Shown: positions 1 through 12,530, numbered from the stretch's first letter. The stretch: 64,000 nt of DNA from Aricia agestis (GCF_905147365.1 NC_056408.1:1302001-1366000); one strand, 5' to 3'. Program-made: numbers and translations. The notes: generated by a model from the letters alone, not told the origin.

Positions 1-351
1 TTCGGGGCTGATTTCGTTCTCAGATTTCTTAAAGTTATCTTTTTATCTTATTAAGGAGACCTAAGGCTTGGAATTTTTTGCGATCGGATTTGTAAGATGT
101 CATTAATGTTCACGGAATAAAGTTACTTATGTTCAACATCTTTTTTCTAGGAAATGTTCAACGAGTATTTGTCGTAATTATTGGAAAGATTCTCTTTAGA
201 TTCAAAGGCCCTTCAAGTACTGGCAAGAATCGGATATCAAAGGTATAGGAGATGGGTGGATCGGTTAACAAGCATAACACCTTTGATTTCGTCCTTTTAT
301 CATGCATAAATAAAGGAAGCATTTTTCTGTATAAACTCCGATTTAAATATG
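1..351. other. AT-rich stretch, nothing recognised
   Basis: No coding frame, repeat family or hairpin that I recognise. It ends at the oligo-T tract of the adjoining retroposon. Confidence 0.5.
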
Positions 352-604
352 TTTTTTTTATGAAATAAGGTGGCAAACGAGCAAACGGGTCACCTGATGG
401 AAAGCAACTTCCGTCGCCCATGGACACTCGCAGCATCAGAAGAGCTGCAAGTGCGTTGCCGGCCTTTTAAGAGGGAATAGGGTAATAGGGGAGGGGAGGG
501 GACTCACTCACTCGGCGAAACACAGCGCAAGCGCTGTTTCACGCCGGTTTTCTGTGAGAACGTGGTATTTCTCCGGTCGAGCCGGCCCATTCGTGCCGAA
601 GCAG
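352..604 (-). repeat. SINE-like retroposon family A, copy 1 (truncated head)
   Basis: Read on the minus strand, the copy ends in an oligo-A tract (plus-strand T run at 352). It contains the family hallmarks: 'caaacgggtcacctgatgg' near the tail, a polypurine block of gggaatagggtaata type, and a near-palindrome around 'cagcgcaagcgctg' near the head. The first 15 or so bases of the head ('cgtgggagagccatg' in other copies) are missing, and the copy joins other repeat sequence at about 605. Family A occurs eight times in this window. The A-tail suggests retroposition; I see no convincing tRNA-type A and B boxes. Confidence 0.85.
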
Positions 605-606
605 AA

Positions 607-716
607 GAAGGTATTTCTCAACATTTTAGTACTGTAGTAAGAAAAAATATGTGTATTTTTATTTTTAACAAGGATCAATATATCAAAATTTGGCAGGAAG
701 GTTTAATTGCAACCTG
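607..716 (+). repeat. Isolated right end of TIR transposon family B
   Basis: This 110-bp piece matches the right end of the transposon at 54475-55970, including its terminal block 'aatttggcaggaaggtt', and stops at a CCTG followed by TA. Only the right end is present. The left part was lost or never inserted. Confidence 0.7.
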
Positions 717-1042
717 TATAAGAAGAAGAAGTACGGGGGAAGAAGTACGATCTCTGCAAGATTTTCTTGTGCCAAATATTCAGGTAAAGGGTTTGATGGT
801 AAGCGATCACCACCGCTCAATGATTTTAAAGAAAAGGGAAGGCAAAATGCTACATGCGTTGCATATCAAGTCAATGGTAGTCGTGATCTGTGGGCTAGGC
901 ACATAACTCGACCGAATTACGTAAATCCGTCATCTGCCTATAAATCAATTTGCGCAATAGTACGTGCTGCTAGGCTTTTTTAGCCCCGTACGCAAGAGAT
1001 TACATAACTTGTGGCAGGTATGAGATACCAGATATTGCACAA
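717..1042. other. Unassigned sequence
   Basis: No repeat or gene recognised between the family B fragment and the next MITE. Confidence 0.4.
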
Positions 1043-1264
1043 TAGCTATGTCCACACTATGCACTTTCATCTTCAATTTTCGTCATCTTCTTTCATTCGA
1101 CGTTCGTTAATTTGGCGCATTCAATAATTGAATACGTCAACGGACTTTTGTTTTTTGGATACGGTCAGAGGGCATGCGTCACTGGCAAGCCTCACGTTGG
1201 CTGTTGACTGCGCTATAACGCATGCCCTTGACGAATAGAAAAAGGCACAGTGTGGATAAAGCTA
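1043..1264. mobile_element. MITE family I, copy 1
   Basis: This 222-bp element has inverted termini of TAGCTNTGTCCACACT type at both ends and no coding capacity. A second copy lies at 9851-10079, with a shared inner motif 'ggcgcattcaataattgaa'. The structure suggests a non-autonomous DNA transposon. The superfamily is not assigned because the target duplication is unclear. Confidence 0.7.
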
Positions 1265-1630
1265 ATATCTGCTATCAAACAAATCTTGCCATATCGCAAT
1301 AATCAAGACACGTAATCACCGTGTTGTGCCGAAGCGTCCACTGACCTCTTCAATCAAAGATCATTACCCTCGAATATAATCTAATAGCAATAATTACATA
1401 TTAGCTGAGCGCATAACTAGACTTTGAGCTGCTGATTACCTTATTACAGGCCGCCACATGCTATTTACACTTAATTATACGTTAATAATGTTATAATTAG
1501 GTTAGGTATCTAAATGCCCTTACTGATATGAAATCTGGCGCCGTCAAAGGCGGAGGTTATCGGGGATGTCGTTCTAACCGACCGGACTGATCATATATAG
1601 CCTAACTCAGATCTCAGATCAGACTTAGGC
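1265..1630. other. Unassigned sequence
   Basis: Nothing recognised; AT-rich. Confidence 0.4.
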
Positions 1631-1962
1631 CCATTGTGACGTGGCTAGCGACGTTACCATGGCTACGTCTGGCGTCTCTACGTCGCAAAGCGGTGTTTTT
1701 CTTAAATTCTATGAAGATTTAAGAAAATACCCTGAAAAAATATTCAATTATCTGAGGATGTAATTTAAATCCGCGAATGATTGAGTTACGGAGAATGCAA
1801 AGACGTGCATACAACTGGCAACGTCGTCAGTCGCCGCATGTGAAGCGGTCGACTCAGGCTACGCTGGCTACTTGGCATAGTCGCCACTCGGTCGCCAGGT
1901 GAGTTACCCGTCATACATCTCAATAGAACTAGTTGGCGACGTCGTTGGCCACGTCGCTATGG
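1631..1962. repeat. Imperfect inverted-repeat element rich in GACGT
   Basis: The left end (ccattgtgacgtggc) and the right end, reverse-complemented (ccatagcgacgtggc), match over about 30 bp with a few mismatches. Several GTCG/GACG blocks lie inside, and the stretch is GC-richer than its surroundings. It is probably an old foldback MITE; no second copy was seen here. Confidence 0.45.
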
Positions 1963-3513
1963 AGTCCCGGTGAGGTATGGCCCTTATGCTCATTGCTCGT
2001 ACACGGGAAAACACTAAAGTGTATAAATAGATCCACCTCCTCATAAAGGGCTTAAGCAGAGAAAATCAGAAATTTATTTCGATTCACACATAAAGCGACA
2101 GTTAAGACATATTTTCTAAAACTTTGTTCCAACTGTATCTTTAATTACGAAAATGTGGTCTTATATCAGCAAGTTCTACAGTAGTTATTTTGTATATTAT
2201 CAGAATACGTCGATTGAGTCGTGTAACAGAACCGAGTCAATAACCAAATATTAAGTTTCAGGTCACGACCGCTTAGCTTTCCTGTTTTTTCGCCATTGAA
2301 AGGAAAAATGAAAGAGATATTGACGAGGAAAACGAGGATAATGGTACGAGGAAAAAATAGAGGAAGTCGAGATAAAAGGAGGCCACTGGATACCCCTGAT
2401 GGGGGGAGAATGTGTCGGAAGCGCCCTAATAGGCCGTCAGGATTATGAGCTGTATTATTTAGAGCTAGCAAACGCTAGCTTTTGCTTGGCTTTGCCAGTA
2501 TTAAATACTAATTTTATTCTGTATATCCTATTCGTTATCCTTAAGTATATTATCGTATAGCTCCATCAAAATCTCTTAAAATCCTAACTAATATTTTGTT
2601 TATCAAAACAAGAGTTCTCTCCTCCATATAACTGTAATTCAAACGTTACACATCACATTATGCGACTATACTCGCTAGTTCCGAGTACGGTAAGCGCGCT
2701 CCAGGCGTTTTCAAGCAGAAAACCTTTAAAAAAACCTTTAAAAATAAATAAAAACTCAAAACCTTTAAATAAAAATAAATAAAAAAAATCTTGTAACTTA
2801 CCAGCCAGCATTTCAAGCAAAAAGGTTCTTAACGCATCCAACAGACCACAGACGGAGTTAGGAGATTTAATTCGTTTTTAATTCTCGTCTGCATTCGCCG
2901 AGTTAATCTTCTTGCCGACTGCGGGCTCCGGGCTCCGGGAGCTGCGCCGCGCTGATTTAAAGACTTTTAAATGCTTTGTATACTTTTTGCTCTGTTTATT
3001 AGACGCTTCGGAAAATGTTGACGCGAATTTTATTGGGGTGTGTTTTATCCATAGTATTTATTAAAAAAAAAACTTAATATTTATCGTAGTTGATAATGTG
3101 AGTTCTAAAATGTCCATGTGAAAGTTTATGTAGAACCGAAGAACGTTTAAAAATATTTTTCTACGTATTGTATCATTTCACCATTCGTGTTACATCGGCG
3201 CATACAATTTCACGTGTATCCGAAACTGAAAAAACAATTTTGTTTTGAATGCATGCGAAAAATCCTAAAACGACGAAAAATATTTTCGCGGCAAATTAAA
3301 AAAGTCAAAGCGATTGTTCGCGAAACACCGACACCCATTCCGGAGTTTTGCATACAAAGCGGGCCTGGAAGATTTTTCCCACATTTTGCCCGCACCTCTG
3401 CCCCTCTGTCCCTCTACCTCTCTGCAGCTTAGGGCGACCGCTCACTCGAGACACTACAGTCTCAAGACATACTCTTTGCAATATTTTGTCGTTATACTAA
3501 CTATTGCAACAAA
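1963..3513. other. Long stretch without recognised features
   Basis: Mixed AT-rich DNA. It includes an A-rich tract with repeated 'aaaaccttt' near 2725-2790 and a GC-richer patch near 2910-2950. Short frames here have no protein-like composition. Confidence 0.4.
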
Positions 3514-3855
3514 CGTGGGAGAGCCATGCTTCGGCACGAAGGGGCCGGCTCGACCGGATAAATACCACGTTCTCACAGAAAACCGGCGTGAAACAGCGCT
3601 TGCGCTGTGTTTCGCCGAGTGAGTGAGTTTACCGGAGGCCCAATCCCCTTACCCCTACCCTATTCCCTTCCCTACCCTCAACTATTCCCTTCCCTTCCCT
3701 TCCCTACCCTCCCCTATTACCCTATTCCCTCTTAAAAGGCCGGCAACGCACTTGCAGCTCTTCTGATGCTGCAAGTGTCCATGGGCGACGGAAGTTGCTT
3801 TCCATCAGGTGACCCGTTTGCTCGTTTGCCCCCTTATTTCATTAAAAAAAAAAAA
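3514..3855 (+). repeat. SINE-like retroposon family A, copy 2 (full length)
   Basis: A full copy running from the head 'cgtgggagagccatg' through the cagcgcttgcgctg near-palindrome and a pyrimidine-rich block of variable CCCTA/TTCCC repeats, to 'cgtttgctcgtttgccccc' and an A-tail. At about 340 bp it gives the full family structure used to judge the other copies. Confidence 0.9.
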
Positions 3856-6004
3856 CCAGTGCTGTATTAAGGCCCTCCCCTGTGCAAACGACCTTGACCA
3901 TACATTTGCCGCGTTGCCGAGATCGCGCCAAAATCCTATTTTTTTACTTACCTTAGTTCAAAATTGACCTAAAAAATTCAAACGTCCAAGTATGTGGATA
4001 ATGAAATGGTCGATCTATTGGCGTGTGTTTCAAATAAGCGTAATTTGTAAATACTAGGGAGATACTGAATCATCTGAATGTATGCTTGAATTTAAATAAA
4101 ATTGGCATTACTTTGGAAGCTGAGATCATGAGTATAAAAAACAAAAATAGGAAATTAATAACTATGAAAGAAACGTTCATATACTGAAGACTATTGCTGT
4201 ATTTTGTAGCTTTTAAAATAAGAGTTATTAAGGCTCTAAAAAAAGTAAATTACGGCATCTCCGTAGGTGGAGCGTCTTAAGCGGCGCACACTCGAAACAA
4301 GAAAGTCATATAGAGACAAAACTCATAGCATCGAAACTGCAACGCGACAAGTTTGAATAATGCAGTTTCAATACAGCTATAAAACAGATTGTACTTTCAA
4401 AGTTATAAGTATACTTAATATGTTACATAATTGTTTTAAACTTTAGTTGTTATACCTACAAATCTAGATACATCTAAAACGGCTAAAGCTGAGTACGAGT
4501 ATTTCGTAGTAGGTGAGAGTTGAGCCTACCTGTCTACCTCTACCCCTAGCTACCTCTGCCTCCGCTGTCGTTAATAAGATAGAATGCGTGAACTTCGGGT
4601 AACTTTAGCCGTTAATTGTAAACTTTTAACAAGGTGAGGCCGCCAGATTCGTGGCGACTTATTTATTGTAATAATTGTATAATATGATGATTATTTATTT
4701 TATTTGTAATCTGTTTTAGCTACTGGAATGTACTATATTACCTAGGTGCGTTGGGCTTTATCTTTATGCGGCCGCGGGATCGCGCGGTTTTGCCGCTTCA
4801 CCGCCAGATCACAAAAAAAAATGTATGTAATGATTTATTTATAACGGCACTATCGGTCAGTTATTTTTCACAATATAAAATAAAACATTGTGTATATTTT
4901 ACAAACAAAATTATCTGCATATTAAATTCTCATTTTTTTATACTTCTTTTTCAAACATTTATTGATACATATATGTTTCATCTTTGATGTAGAAAGCTTG
5001 AACACAAGTCGGTTTAGCTTTAGGAAACAATTTCACACGTCAACAGAGGTGTTGTACTAGAATGCGTTGAATTTAAAGCTATCCCATACCCGTTGTACCC
5101 AATATACCCTATGTAGCCAATATACCCGTTCACGGCAGTCAAGGGGCGGCTCAGGTGGCAGCATGGCAGTTACACGATTGCATAATAGAATCAACTATCA
5201 AGCTGTATAGCCTAAATCTAAGCTTTGCAGAGTATAGGCTTATTGCCTTACGCAGCTGTAAATAAAAATATTGTTTCCTATTCAAGAGAACAATTAATTT
5301 TTTTAACATTAATTAAATTAGTCAGAGTATATGCAATGCAGAATATACATAATACAATGTGTAGATAATAGATATAGTAAGTCATAGTGGCAGCTGGCGA
5401 GGAGGGTAGAGTAGAAAAAGTTTGTTGCAATATTCTATCAAATGCAAATTAAGACAAGAAAAGTAACAATGATACATAGCTAATGATAAGACATAATAAA
5501 CATTCTTAGTTTCAAATAGCACTTAAGTAGCTTTCAGAACACGTCACTGAAATGACATAAACCTTATTTATTAATCCGTCAAGCTGCAAGCAGCCGTTGA
5601 GCTCAATATCCGGCCGCGATCCGGCTGAGATTGGCTCTGGCCTGAACCAGTTACAGCCGGTATAAACTGGTTATCGCCGGCTGAAACACAATCATAGATT
5701 GATTTATGTCTAATTCAATTATTGGTTTTACTTTTTTCTGTTTATTCAATAAACCGAGATGGAAACTGGGAAAATACTGGTCCTAGTTGTGATTTGAAAC
5801 TATTTATGTAAGGGTTTTAAAGATTAAATTGTATTTTGGAGGTTGCGATTTAGGTACTGTTATAGAAATAGGTCCATAGGCAGATGATGGACCTAAGTAA
5901 TTTGGTGTCAACTGTTGACAGTTGACACCTAGCCAACAGATTACGACTATAATAATATTGATTTAATATTATACAAATTACAATTCGATCAAATAACGTA
6001 CATT
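3856..6004. other. Long stretch without recognised features
   Basis: AT-rich. A short imperfect palindrome, gtcaactgttgacagttgac, lies near 5910-5932. No gene or repeat family recognised. Confidence 0.4.
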
Positions 6005-6120
6005 CTTTTTTTGTCTGTCTGTTGTCTGTTACCTTTTCACGACCAAACCAATGAACCGATTTTTCTGAAATTTGCTATGGAGATACTTTGAGTCCCGAGA
6101 AAGGACATAATAAAAATACT
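6005..6120 (-). repeat. Interspersed repeat family C, fragment
   Basis: Minus-strand copy of a common lepidopteran repeat that resembles LINE 3' ends. Visible are the GACAGACAGAC-type microsatellite (plus strand gtctgtctg), the 'aaccgatttttctgaaattt' block and the 'ctttgagtcccgagaaagga' block. The 5' half is missing. Confidence 0.65.
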
Positions 6121-7023
6121 TTTCATCCTTTCAATAAGTATCTCTCCACTTTCAATACGTTTGATAGATAAGCACATAATTTCATAATACATAGAATCAA
6201 TGATTCCAGCACACTGTATTCAAATGTAATTATTATTTCACGGCTCACCGGAGTTTCCGTCGGAAGTAATTACGATTGAACGAGTGCTTTCTAGAAGTTA
6301 CTGTAATTGAATTCAAAAATTCTTCACATCCATTCACTGGGGGTAATTACAATAAGTATAACAACGTTTAAAGAGAAACTTTACTGCAAATCGCTCGCGA
6401 TAACGGAAAAGGTTCGACATTTAACAGGCTTCAATCATTTTCAAGAAAGGGTAGCATCATTCATCATCAGTAAACAAAAATAGCCATGAATATTGTTTTT
6501 TTTTATATTCTGTACGTCACCTACCTATTCGTCGTTACCTAAGAGGCTATCACCAGATTTTGAAGCAAGCAGATTTGTTGGCATACACATTTTCAAAATA
6601 AAGCTAACGAAAAGCTTATGATTTTTTTGTGGAACAGATATTATACAAAATATTTTTTATTTTTTATAAGACCATAAAAACTAAATAATAGAAGAAGGAT
6701 CAAATATTCTTGAAAGATTTTTAGATATTTTGTAAGTTACTAATATCTCAACTTCGTTAATAATAATTTTTATGTAAATTAATAGGGTCAGATAGCGGAA
6801 AGCGACTATGTTTTGTACCATCTAGTAATATCACATTAGCTACGGTATTCGACACCGCACGCTAATTACCAACACATAAGTTACGCGACGCCACGTGACG
6901 TGACGGAGCGCAAACGCCGGGTTCGCTGCGTCAACAACTATTTGTCGGCATTAGCCAGCTGAGCGCCGCCTTTGTCGACAGATGTCTTCGATACACTGAC
7001 GTTTATGAGGACAAGCACGACTA
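6121..7023. other. Stretch without recognised features
   Basis: AT-rich, with a GC-richer patch at about 6885-6990. Nothing further recognised. Confidence 0.4.
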
Positions 7024-7183
7024 ACGGCCGTTCCCAATATTTGATCTATCTCTGGTTTTGCCCTACTAGAGATAGGAATAGCTCACAATTGACATAAGAT
7101 ACTTATATTTTATGTCAATTGTGAGCTATTCCTATCTCTAGTAGGACAAAACCAGAGATAGATCAAATATTGGGAACGGCCGT
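7024..7183. mobile_element. Near-perfect palindromic MITE (74-bp arms)
   Basis: Arms at 7024-7097 and 7110-7183 are reverse complements with one mismatch, separated by a 12-nt spacer. The ends read 'acggccgttcccaatat' and its complement. No coding capacity. The near identity of the arms suggests a young insertion or recent arm conversion. No other copy was seen in the window. Confidence 0.75.
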
Positions 7184-7491
7184 AAGAAAAACATAGGATC
7201 ATAAGCACTATTAGAAGTGTTTATGAAAAAGTTTTAGAGATAACGCATAGAAGCGTGGGTACAGTCGTGAGTACGAGCAGAAACCGTAAAAAACATATGA
7301 GGATCATATTATACATTTTTGGACATAGGATATAGTTAAGTGTCGGTTAAGGGTTAGTTCATATTGCATCGTGACGAGGCGATGCGATGCATTTTAAATA
7401 AAAAAAAGTTTACGCTTAAAGTGCTAATAATAATTGGGTGTTTCGGGCTATATTGAGTCGATCTTTCAATTTTTATGATAATTTATGTATA

Positions 7492-7767
7492 CAGTGTGTA
7501 ACAAAAATAAGTGATAATACTTTAGGGTATATACGTGTTCCTTGTAGAGAGTTCACTGTGAAAGTAGCAGCTCTGAAAGACGAACATTTTTTTTTCACTT
7601 TTGTATGGGCAAGGGCCCGAGCGTCACGAGTTTCCCCAATCGGCTCGGGCCCATAAAAAAGTGAAAAAAAAATGTTCGTCTTTCAGAGCTGCTACTTTCA
7701 GTGTGAACTCTCTACAAGGAACACGTACACACCCTAAAGTATTATCACTTATTTTTGTTACACACTG
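7492..7767. mobile_element. Mariner-type MITE family H, copy 1 (complete foldback)
   Basis: A 276-bp foldback flanked by TA on both sides. The termini are CAGTGTGTAACAAAA and its complement, and the inverted arms extend over most of the element with a short central spacer near gcccgagcgtcacgag. The TA duplication and CAG start fit a Tc1/mariner-type non-autonomous element. Relatives lie at 14383, 26901, 26928 and 32835. Confidence 0.85.
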
Positions 7768-7769
7768 TA

Positions 7770-8718
7770 TACATTTTTGCGAGTTTCCTTTGCTGGTACT
7801 TCTCGGCGAGTTATCAAAACATTAGTTGCAAATTCAGAAAAAAAAACCTTTTTATTCCATTTATTATACAAAGTAAATTAACTCATACCCTACAACTTTA
7901 ACTTTATCAGACACTTCACAATAACTCTTCAGCGCATAATGGCTTGTATAAATAACCCTTTAATATAAATTGAAACAGTAATACGTCCGTCGAGAGCGAT
8001 AAAATTAAAATTTTAATACAAGCACTTAGCGCAACTGAACATATTCCCACATCGCGTTTACCACTGAATATTGATAGCATCGGGTAATTGGAATAATTTG
8101 ATTGTACACGATAACTCGCCCGGGGCGACTCGGCCCACTCCCCGCTCGTCTCACTCGTCCCACACGTCCCACTCGTCCCATTCGCCCGCTCGCCCCAGGT
8201 CAGTATTGTCAATTAGCATCGGTGCTTTATTTGCAAATACCCTTTGATTTTTCATGCAGTGTTGCCACATAATTGCAGCGTTTTTAATTGATTTATTTTT
8301 GCGCGTTTTAAAGATTAAAATATTTTTCGGTTTACTACATTCGGTACAACACAATACTGTTTTGGAGGATTGTTTAATATTTTGTCTACATGTTGTAAGA
8401 TCACTGATTTCCTTTCTAAAAGAAAAGTTGTAAGTATTAAACTAATAATTAAGCACGAAATATAAATCAAAGTAACTCATAGCTTACTTTTATTTCGTCC
8501 ATAAAAGAATTACATAAATTGAATCTTTGACATGATCCACTTTTCAATTTTCTCTACCTCCTTATTCTTCCCTTTTCTCCGTACGTTTACCCATTATAAG
8601 CAAGTTTTATATAAGTATCGCGAGACGAGTTCGTACAATGTAAGCTCGTGAGACGTCGTCACCTCAAAGGCAAATATAATCCCGTCTCAGTACCCGGGGA
8701 TACAGTTTTACACGTAAT
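7770..8718. other. Stretch without recognised features
   Basis: Contains a GC-richer pyrimidine patch with repeated cactcgtccca at 8130-8190. Nothing else recognised. Confidence 0.4.
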
Positions 8719-8949
8719 GACTGAGACAATGTTGCTAAGCGTCATCATCAGCCGTACCACAATGAGGGTTGTTTGGCGCTATGTAGCCGTAGGGTCTTTC
8801 GTGTCAAATATCATGTCAGACAGACACATATTGACAGCTATATCGAGGCATGCGGAAGTTATTTCGTGACATAATATGACAGCTGTTTGACACGACAATT
8901 GACACGATAGGTACGGCTGATGATGACGCTTAGCAACATTGTCTCAGTC
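8719..8949. mobile_element. Foldback MITE family K with 40-bp TIRs
   Basis: Terminal blocks at 8719-8758 and 8910-8949 are exact or nearly exact reverse complements (starting gactgagacaatgttgc). The block acaatgagggttgt just inside the left TIR reappears inverted just outside the right TIR at about 8960-8974, so the element sits inside or beside a larger inverted arrangement. An inner segment resembles sequence near 37040-37110. Confidence 0.7.
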
Positions 8950-8974
8950 CCTCTGGCGACAACCCTCATTGTGC

Positions 8975-9166
8975 GCAAATTCGTTGCGCCAAAATTAGTT
9001 TATTTCGCGGGAACCGTAGATTATTTCGGGATAAAATGTATCCTTTGTCCTTTCCCGGGACTTGAATTATCTCGATACTAGCTTCTTTAGCAGTTTGGGC
9101 GTTAAGAGGTAATAGACAGACGGAAAGACAGACACACTTTTGCATTTATAATATATAAGTATGGAA
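8975..9166 (+). repeat. Interspersed repeat family C, full-length-like copy
   Basis: Shows the family order: 'gttgcgccaaaattagttt', 'cgcgggaaccgta', 'tcctttcccgggact', a GACAGACGGAAAGACAGAC microsatellite and the terminal 'atttataatatataagtatgg'. This tail type is typical of lepidopteran LINE-derived (RTE-like) repeats. The assignment to LINE 3' ends is from family knowledge; no coding part is attached. Confidence 0.75.
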
Positions 9167-9850
9167 GAATGGATATCGCAGCGGGAAAATAAGTTAATAA
9201 ACATCTATCAATGCTTATTAATAACGCCAAAAAACAGAAACAACTTGTTGTCTACAGCCGCTGTCTACAGCAGTAGCTCTTTAATAAATCATTTGAAATT
9301 TGAATGTGATATCCGATAAATTCAATATTGATACATTTAATCATATTGAAAGAAATAGGTCAAACAAAAATATAACTCCGCTTTAAAATATTATAACGAA
9401 CAAGCTAAAACAAAGTTTGTTTTAAAAGATTTGAAAATTTTAATAATTGCATTTGAAGACGGCAAATTATTGAAGCGTACATGTGCAATAGTTTGCGACG
9501 AACTAATAAATGAAATAAAACTTGTGAAATGTAAATAGGGTGACCAGGGAATAAGGAATTTTAGGGATAGCTGCCATTTTTGCCACCGATGATTTAAAAT
9601 TAAAATAAAACCGAAAATTTAAGTACTGGATTCCGGTGATATTTTTGTTATATCTTTTTATTATAGAAATTTAATATTAGAATTTAAGCTTTCTGACAGA
9701 GCCTAGAAGATTGCTCATCCTTCCCCGTTGTTTTAACAAAAATCGACAGTAGCTTCCGAGCCTTTACAGTATGAGTACAGATAACAATACTATAAAATTA
9801 CTGAAAAAAACATAAAAAAATAACACAGTAAAATATTAACTGTCCGCTTA
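9167..9850. other. Stretch without recognised features
   Basis: AT-rich; no frame or repeat recognised. Confidence 0.4.
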
Positions 9851-10079
9851 TAGCTATGTCTACACTATGCGCTTTCGTCTTCAATTTTCGTCATCTTCTT
9901 TCATTCAACTTTCGTTTTGGCGCATTCAATAATTGAATGCGTCAACGAACGCAACGCCAACTGTTATTTTTAATAACAAAGCGAATGTTTTGGATACGGC
10001 CAAAGGGCACGTTCGCTGTTGACTGCGCTATAACGCATACCCTTGACGAACAGAAAAAGCCACATTGTGGACAAAGCTA
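9851..10079. mobile_element. MITE family I, copy 2
   Basis: Second copy of the element at 1043-1264, in the same orientation, with the same TAGCTATGTC-type left end and AGCTTTGTCCAC-type right end. The middle differs by small insertions. Confidence 0.75.
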
Positions 10080-11345
10080 ATCGGTAATAAGTGCCCCGTG
10101 TGGTCACCGCAGCAGAGTGCAAGTAACTAATGTCGAACAACATTCAAGTAGGTAACTTCTGGACTGTTTCTTAAAGGAAACTTCACTCAACACCACAACA
10201 TGATTATAACATTACCGGGGTCGTAGTATCACGTCACGACCGCTTTTTATTATTCAGTAGGCCGAAGATCTCGGGGAAGTGTTAATTTTTAACAGGGGAG
10301 GGAAATTCTTACGCCTTTAAGTGGTCGAAATACACAGCGCGATATTCTGACGCAAAACGCGAATCATTTGGTCGCACCAAATCATTTTTAGTCAATCATT
10401 GTGATATGAATAAAAAAAGGGTTAAGAACACAGTTGTTGATATATTGATATATTATTATTAGTGTCCTAACCCACAAATTTTTTTTGTTATTGAATTTTG
10501 AATGCAGTCTTGTTCTAAATCATCTAAAGAACACAACTGCAGTCATAACTACATACGTAATTTTTGTGTGGGTTAGTACACGAATGCTTAACAGCGTCCA
10601 TATAGAAGTACCTGATTGGCGATATTTTTTGAAAATGAAATAGGCAAGATATTTTTGCAATATTTTTATTTGATAAATGTCGCCTGGGACTTCGTGGAAA
10701 CAAAATAATATTTCGCGGGGACTGTACTTTTCCCACATGAAAAAGTTTTTTTTAAAATTCAATGAGTAAAATTTTGAAACTGAACTCTGCTCTCTCAAAC
10801 CCTCAGGATAAGAACACAAAATGTCAACACAATCGACACTGCGACACGAGCATTTTATAAAATGACAGATAGATTAATTATATAGTATTAGTGTTCTTCT
10901 ATTTATTAAAAGAGTCCATCTTCAAAAATTGTGGCAAATTCCACACCGTATGTTTCCTAGGCTTAATTTTTAATGAAAATATTATTGCGGTGTTGGTTTA
11001 ACGAGATTCAATCCTTGCCGGTTTGTTTTCGGACATTCCCCGTTTTTATATCCGCGACACGACCCGCTGTTTATGTATTCTGAGGCTCAAAAATTTATCT
11101 TTCTTATATTTTATGGTAAAATTAAAAAGTGTTTTCGTTAACTCGCTTAAATTAAGTACCGAGTACCTGTATTAAAAGGGTTTGTGTTTTCAGGAACAAA
11201 AATACAGAGGAAATATTATAATACTCAAAATGTCGTACAGCTAGTCTTGTACAAATACTAATATTATGGAATGAAAAAGTTTATATTTCAAAACTACTGG
11301 ACCACAGGAAAATAAAGGGTTACTTAGGTAAGCGTATTATTGAAT
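10080..11345. other. Stretch without recognised features
   Basis: No gene or repeat recognised. Overlapping short minus-strand frames near 10520-10820 are AT-biased and not protein-like. Confidence 0.4.
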
Positions 11346-11470
11346 ACTAGCGACCCGCCCCGGCTTCGCATGGGTATAAAATATATAGCCTATATCACTC
11401 ACTGAAAAAATGATTAAAATCGATTCAGTAGTTTTGATTTGTATATTCATTACTGCCCGTGGCTCGTATT
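11346..11470 (+). repeat. Interspersed repeat family D, fragment
   Basis: Starts 'actagcgacccgccccggct' and continues into 'attaaaatcgattcagtag'. This opening is typical of lepidopteran repeats derived from RTE-like LINE 3' regions. Short, old copy. Confidence 0.55.
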
Positions 11471-12028
11471 GGTTGATACTGCCGCAAAAGATACGTCCCG
11501 CAATTTATAAATCTGTAATATCTGCTGTAAAGAGCCATATAGATCTATAATAAATCAATAATTTGTATTTAAAGTATTTAATTGAATAAGGATTATTGCC
11601 GTATTGGTTAAAATTGCTTCGAAAATTAGCCATTATTTGAAGTTAAAAGTAGACAAAAAATGTTATTGTGGGATATCCATAAGATTTTATAGACATAATA
11701 TACCATTCCGAAGTTTTCTGTAGACCTTTTCATAGTGGTATACTTAGTATATTATTTTATTAATACTTAGTATATAAATCTCGTAGGGTTCAGCCTGCGT
11801 TTGCAATGTAAGCGGAAAAATGTAATTATTTACGAGCTACACTACTTAATGAATGTTATTATACGTCTTATTAAACTTGCTCTTTAATCAAATAATCACT
11901 TATCACTCTATCTATTAAAGAAAACCGCATTAAAATGCGTTGCGTAGTTTTAAAAATTAAAGGGAACAAAGTGACTTAGAGGAAAAAAAGCGACTTTGTT
12001 TTATACTATGTAGTGATTGAGTGTACTG
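11471..12028. other. Stretch without recognised features
   Basis: AT-rich; nothing recognised before the satellite array. Confidence 0.4.
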
Positions 12029-12530
12029 TCGTAGGACAACCGTAGCTACACCGTAGCATGACCGTAGCAATGCCGTAGCACAATCGTAGGACAACCGTAG
12101 CTATACCGTAGCATGACCGTAGCAATGCCGTAGCACAATCGTAGGACAACCGTAGCTATACCGTAGCATGACCGTAGCAATGCCGTAGCACAATCGTAGG
12201 ACAACCGTAGCTATACCGTAGCATGACCGTAGCAATGCCGTAGCACAATCATAGGACAACCGTAGCTATACGGTAGCATGACCGTAGCAATGCCGTAGCA
12301 CAATCGTAGGACAACCGTAGCTATACCGTAGCATGACCGTAGCAATGCCGTAGCACAATCGTAGGACAACCGTAGCTATACCGTAGCAATGCCGTAGCAC
12401 AATCGTAGTACAGCCGTAGTTACACCGTACATGCTGTACGGCATACCGTAGCAATGCCGTAGCATAATTGTAGTACAGCCGTAGCAATACCGTAGCGCAA
12501 CCGTAGCAATGCCGTAGCACTGCCGTAACC
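12029..12530. repeat. Satellite array: 55-bp higher-order unit of five 11-mers
   Basis: About nine tandem units. Each 55-bp unit is built of five related submonomers of 10-12 bp, of the form ccgtagc plus variable bases (catga, caatg, cacaat, ggacaa, ctata). Central units are almost identical and the right edge decays into irregular 11-mers, so homogenisation seems strongest in the middle. Minus-strand frames stay open because the 11-mers lack stops there; that does not make them a gene. Confidence 0.95.

Noticed and set aside
562..983. Two overlapping plus-strand frames
   Set aside because: They run from a SINE A head through the family B transposon end into unassigned DNA. No protein family.
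8735..8760. CTGATGATGACG in the family K TIR as a ribozyme core
   Set aside because: The box occurs on the minus strand, but the downstream sequence lacks GAAA and a closing triplet.
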